This document shows positions 63,666 to 64,000 of a stretch of 64,000 bases of DNA, piece by piece; the first letter of the stretch is position 1; every line of letters begins with the position of its first letter. The position numbers were made by a program, and so were the translations under genes. The stretch comes from Streptantibioticus parmotrematis (lineage in GTDB: Bacteria > Actinomycetota > Actinomycetes > Streptomycetales > Streptomycetaceae). The DNA is taken from contig NZ_JAINVZ010000016.1 of NCBI RefSeq assembly GCF_019890615.1, positions 117,719 to 181,718 on the forward strand, given 5' to 3'. A model generated the notes under the pieces. It was given only the letters and a program-made list of their open reading frames with translations. It searched no databases and was not told where the DNA came from.

Positions 63666-64000
63666 GTTCCGAGCGGGGCCCGGTCGGAACCGTGCGGGAA
63701 AGAGGGCGGGCAGGGGCTTGACTCCGGCCCGCCCGGCCCCTAACGTAGTCCGAGTCGCTGGAAACGGGTGAGCCGTCCGACGTGGCCGTCAGGCCAGTCG
63801 CAGACCCCCCGGGAAGGCGGCCAAACCACTACCGCACGGCCTTCCTCACCGGATGCATTTTGGCTTGCCCGGAATTGCATTCGATCGGCTCGATTATGAG
63901 TCGGCGGGGAAATCCGCTAACGTAGTGGACACGCCGGAAGGCGCGAAACAAAATCCCGCCAGCGGGAATCGGGTCCGAAAAGATCTGATAAGCTGGAGAA
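63666..64000 (+). promoter_or_regulatory. rRNA operon promoter and leader region (16S gene beyond the window)
   Basis: No gene is present here. A strong housekeeping promoter is visible: TTGACT (63718-63723), 17 bp, TAACGT (63741-63746). The sequence CTAACGTAGT recurs at 63917-63926, 177 bp later, as a second start region. The final 60 bp (GCGCGAAACAAAATCCCGCC, then CCGAAAAGATCTGATAAGCT) match the streptomycete pre-16S leader with its antitermination/processing elements as I remember it. Tandem promoters are normal for Streptomyces rrn operons. Confidence 0.75.

Overview
The window is about 72-73% GC, with very dense genes, GTG and TTG starts and many streptomycete-specific families: a chaplin, a streptophobe-type membrane protein, an LAETG-anchored secreted protein and a Gbn-like nucleoid protein. 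It reads as core chromosome of a Streptomyces. The gene order (ectABCD, LAETG protein, B12 genes, pit, ABC-F, gbn, Asp23 cluster, moaA, tldD/E, fabG-fabI, serB, FHA-ABC transporter, chpE, NfeD/SPFH, tyrS) matches my memory of the SCO1790s-1860s region of S. coelicolor. I see no transposase, integrase, phage gene, tRNA or CRISPR array.

Layout. 0-4 kb: the 3' end of an unidentified gene converges on the ectoine/5-hydroxyectoine operon ectABCD (minus strand). 4-8 kb: an amidohydrolase, an HTH/Clp-N protein and a sortase-anchored secreted protein. 7.7-16.1 kb: six overlapping B12 genes (cbiB, cobQ, chelatase-like chlID, cobO, cobB, cobE-cobC fusion) behind a cobalamin riboswitch. 16.2-17.8 kb: a phosphate permease with a small membrane partner behind a PHO box. 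18-25.4 kb: FAD oxidoreductase, class II aldolase, hydrolase, an unknown protein, an ABC-F gene with a 7-codon leader ORF, then gbn. 25.4-30 kb: a crotonase and an Asp23/AmaP envelope cluster. 30-39.4 kb: SDR, GH15 trehalase-like enzyme, SURF1, a zinc protein, DEDDh exonuclease, alcohol dehydrogenase, moaA and small proteins. 39.4-44 kb: tldD/tldE and fabG-fabI. 44-51 kb: secreted proteins, a GntR regulator divergent from an MFS transporter, a SixA-type phosphatase, serB and a streptophobe protein. 51-64 kb: an FHA-ABC exporter, a two-component pair, a cysteine-free chaplin, an ABC ATPase, an NfeD/SPFH pair, HNH, PEBP, Mpg, tyrS, and finally the promoter and leader region of an rRNA operon whose 16S gene lies beyond the window.

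Recurring themes. At least twelve genes carry a TANNNT -10 hexamer 6-8 nt before the start codon, so their mRNAs are probably leaderless. This moves several starts: class II aldolase 19563, FHA-ABC 51491, NfeD 58603. Operons are tightly coupled by ATGA, GTGA or TAGTG overlaps. The most interesting candidates are the leaderless 7-codon ORF and inverted repeat ahead of the ABC-F gene, a predicted secreted 28-residue amphipathic peptide (47464), palindromes on the promoters of the Clp-N, MFS, FHA-ABC and crotonase genes, and short tandem repeats between genes. Everything here comes from reading the sequence and remembered family knowledge; no search was run.
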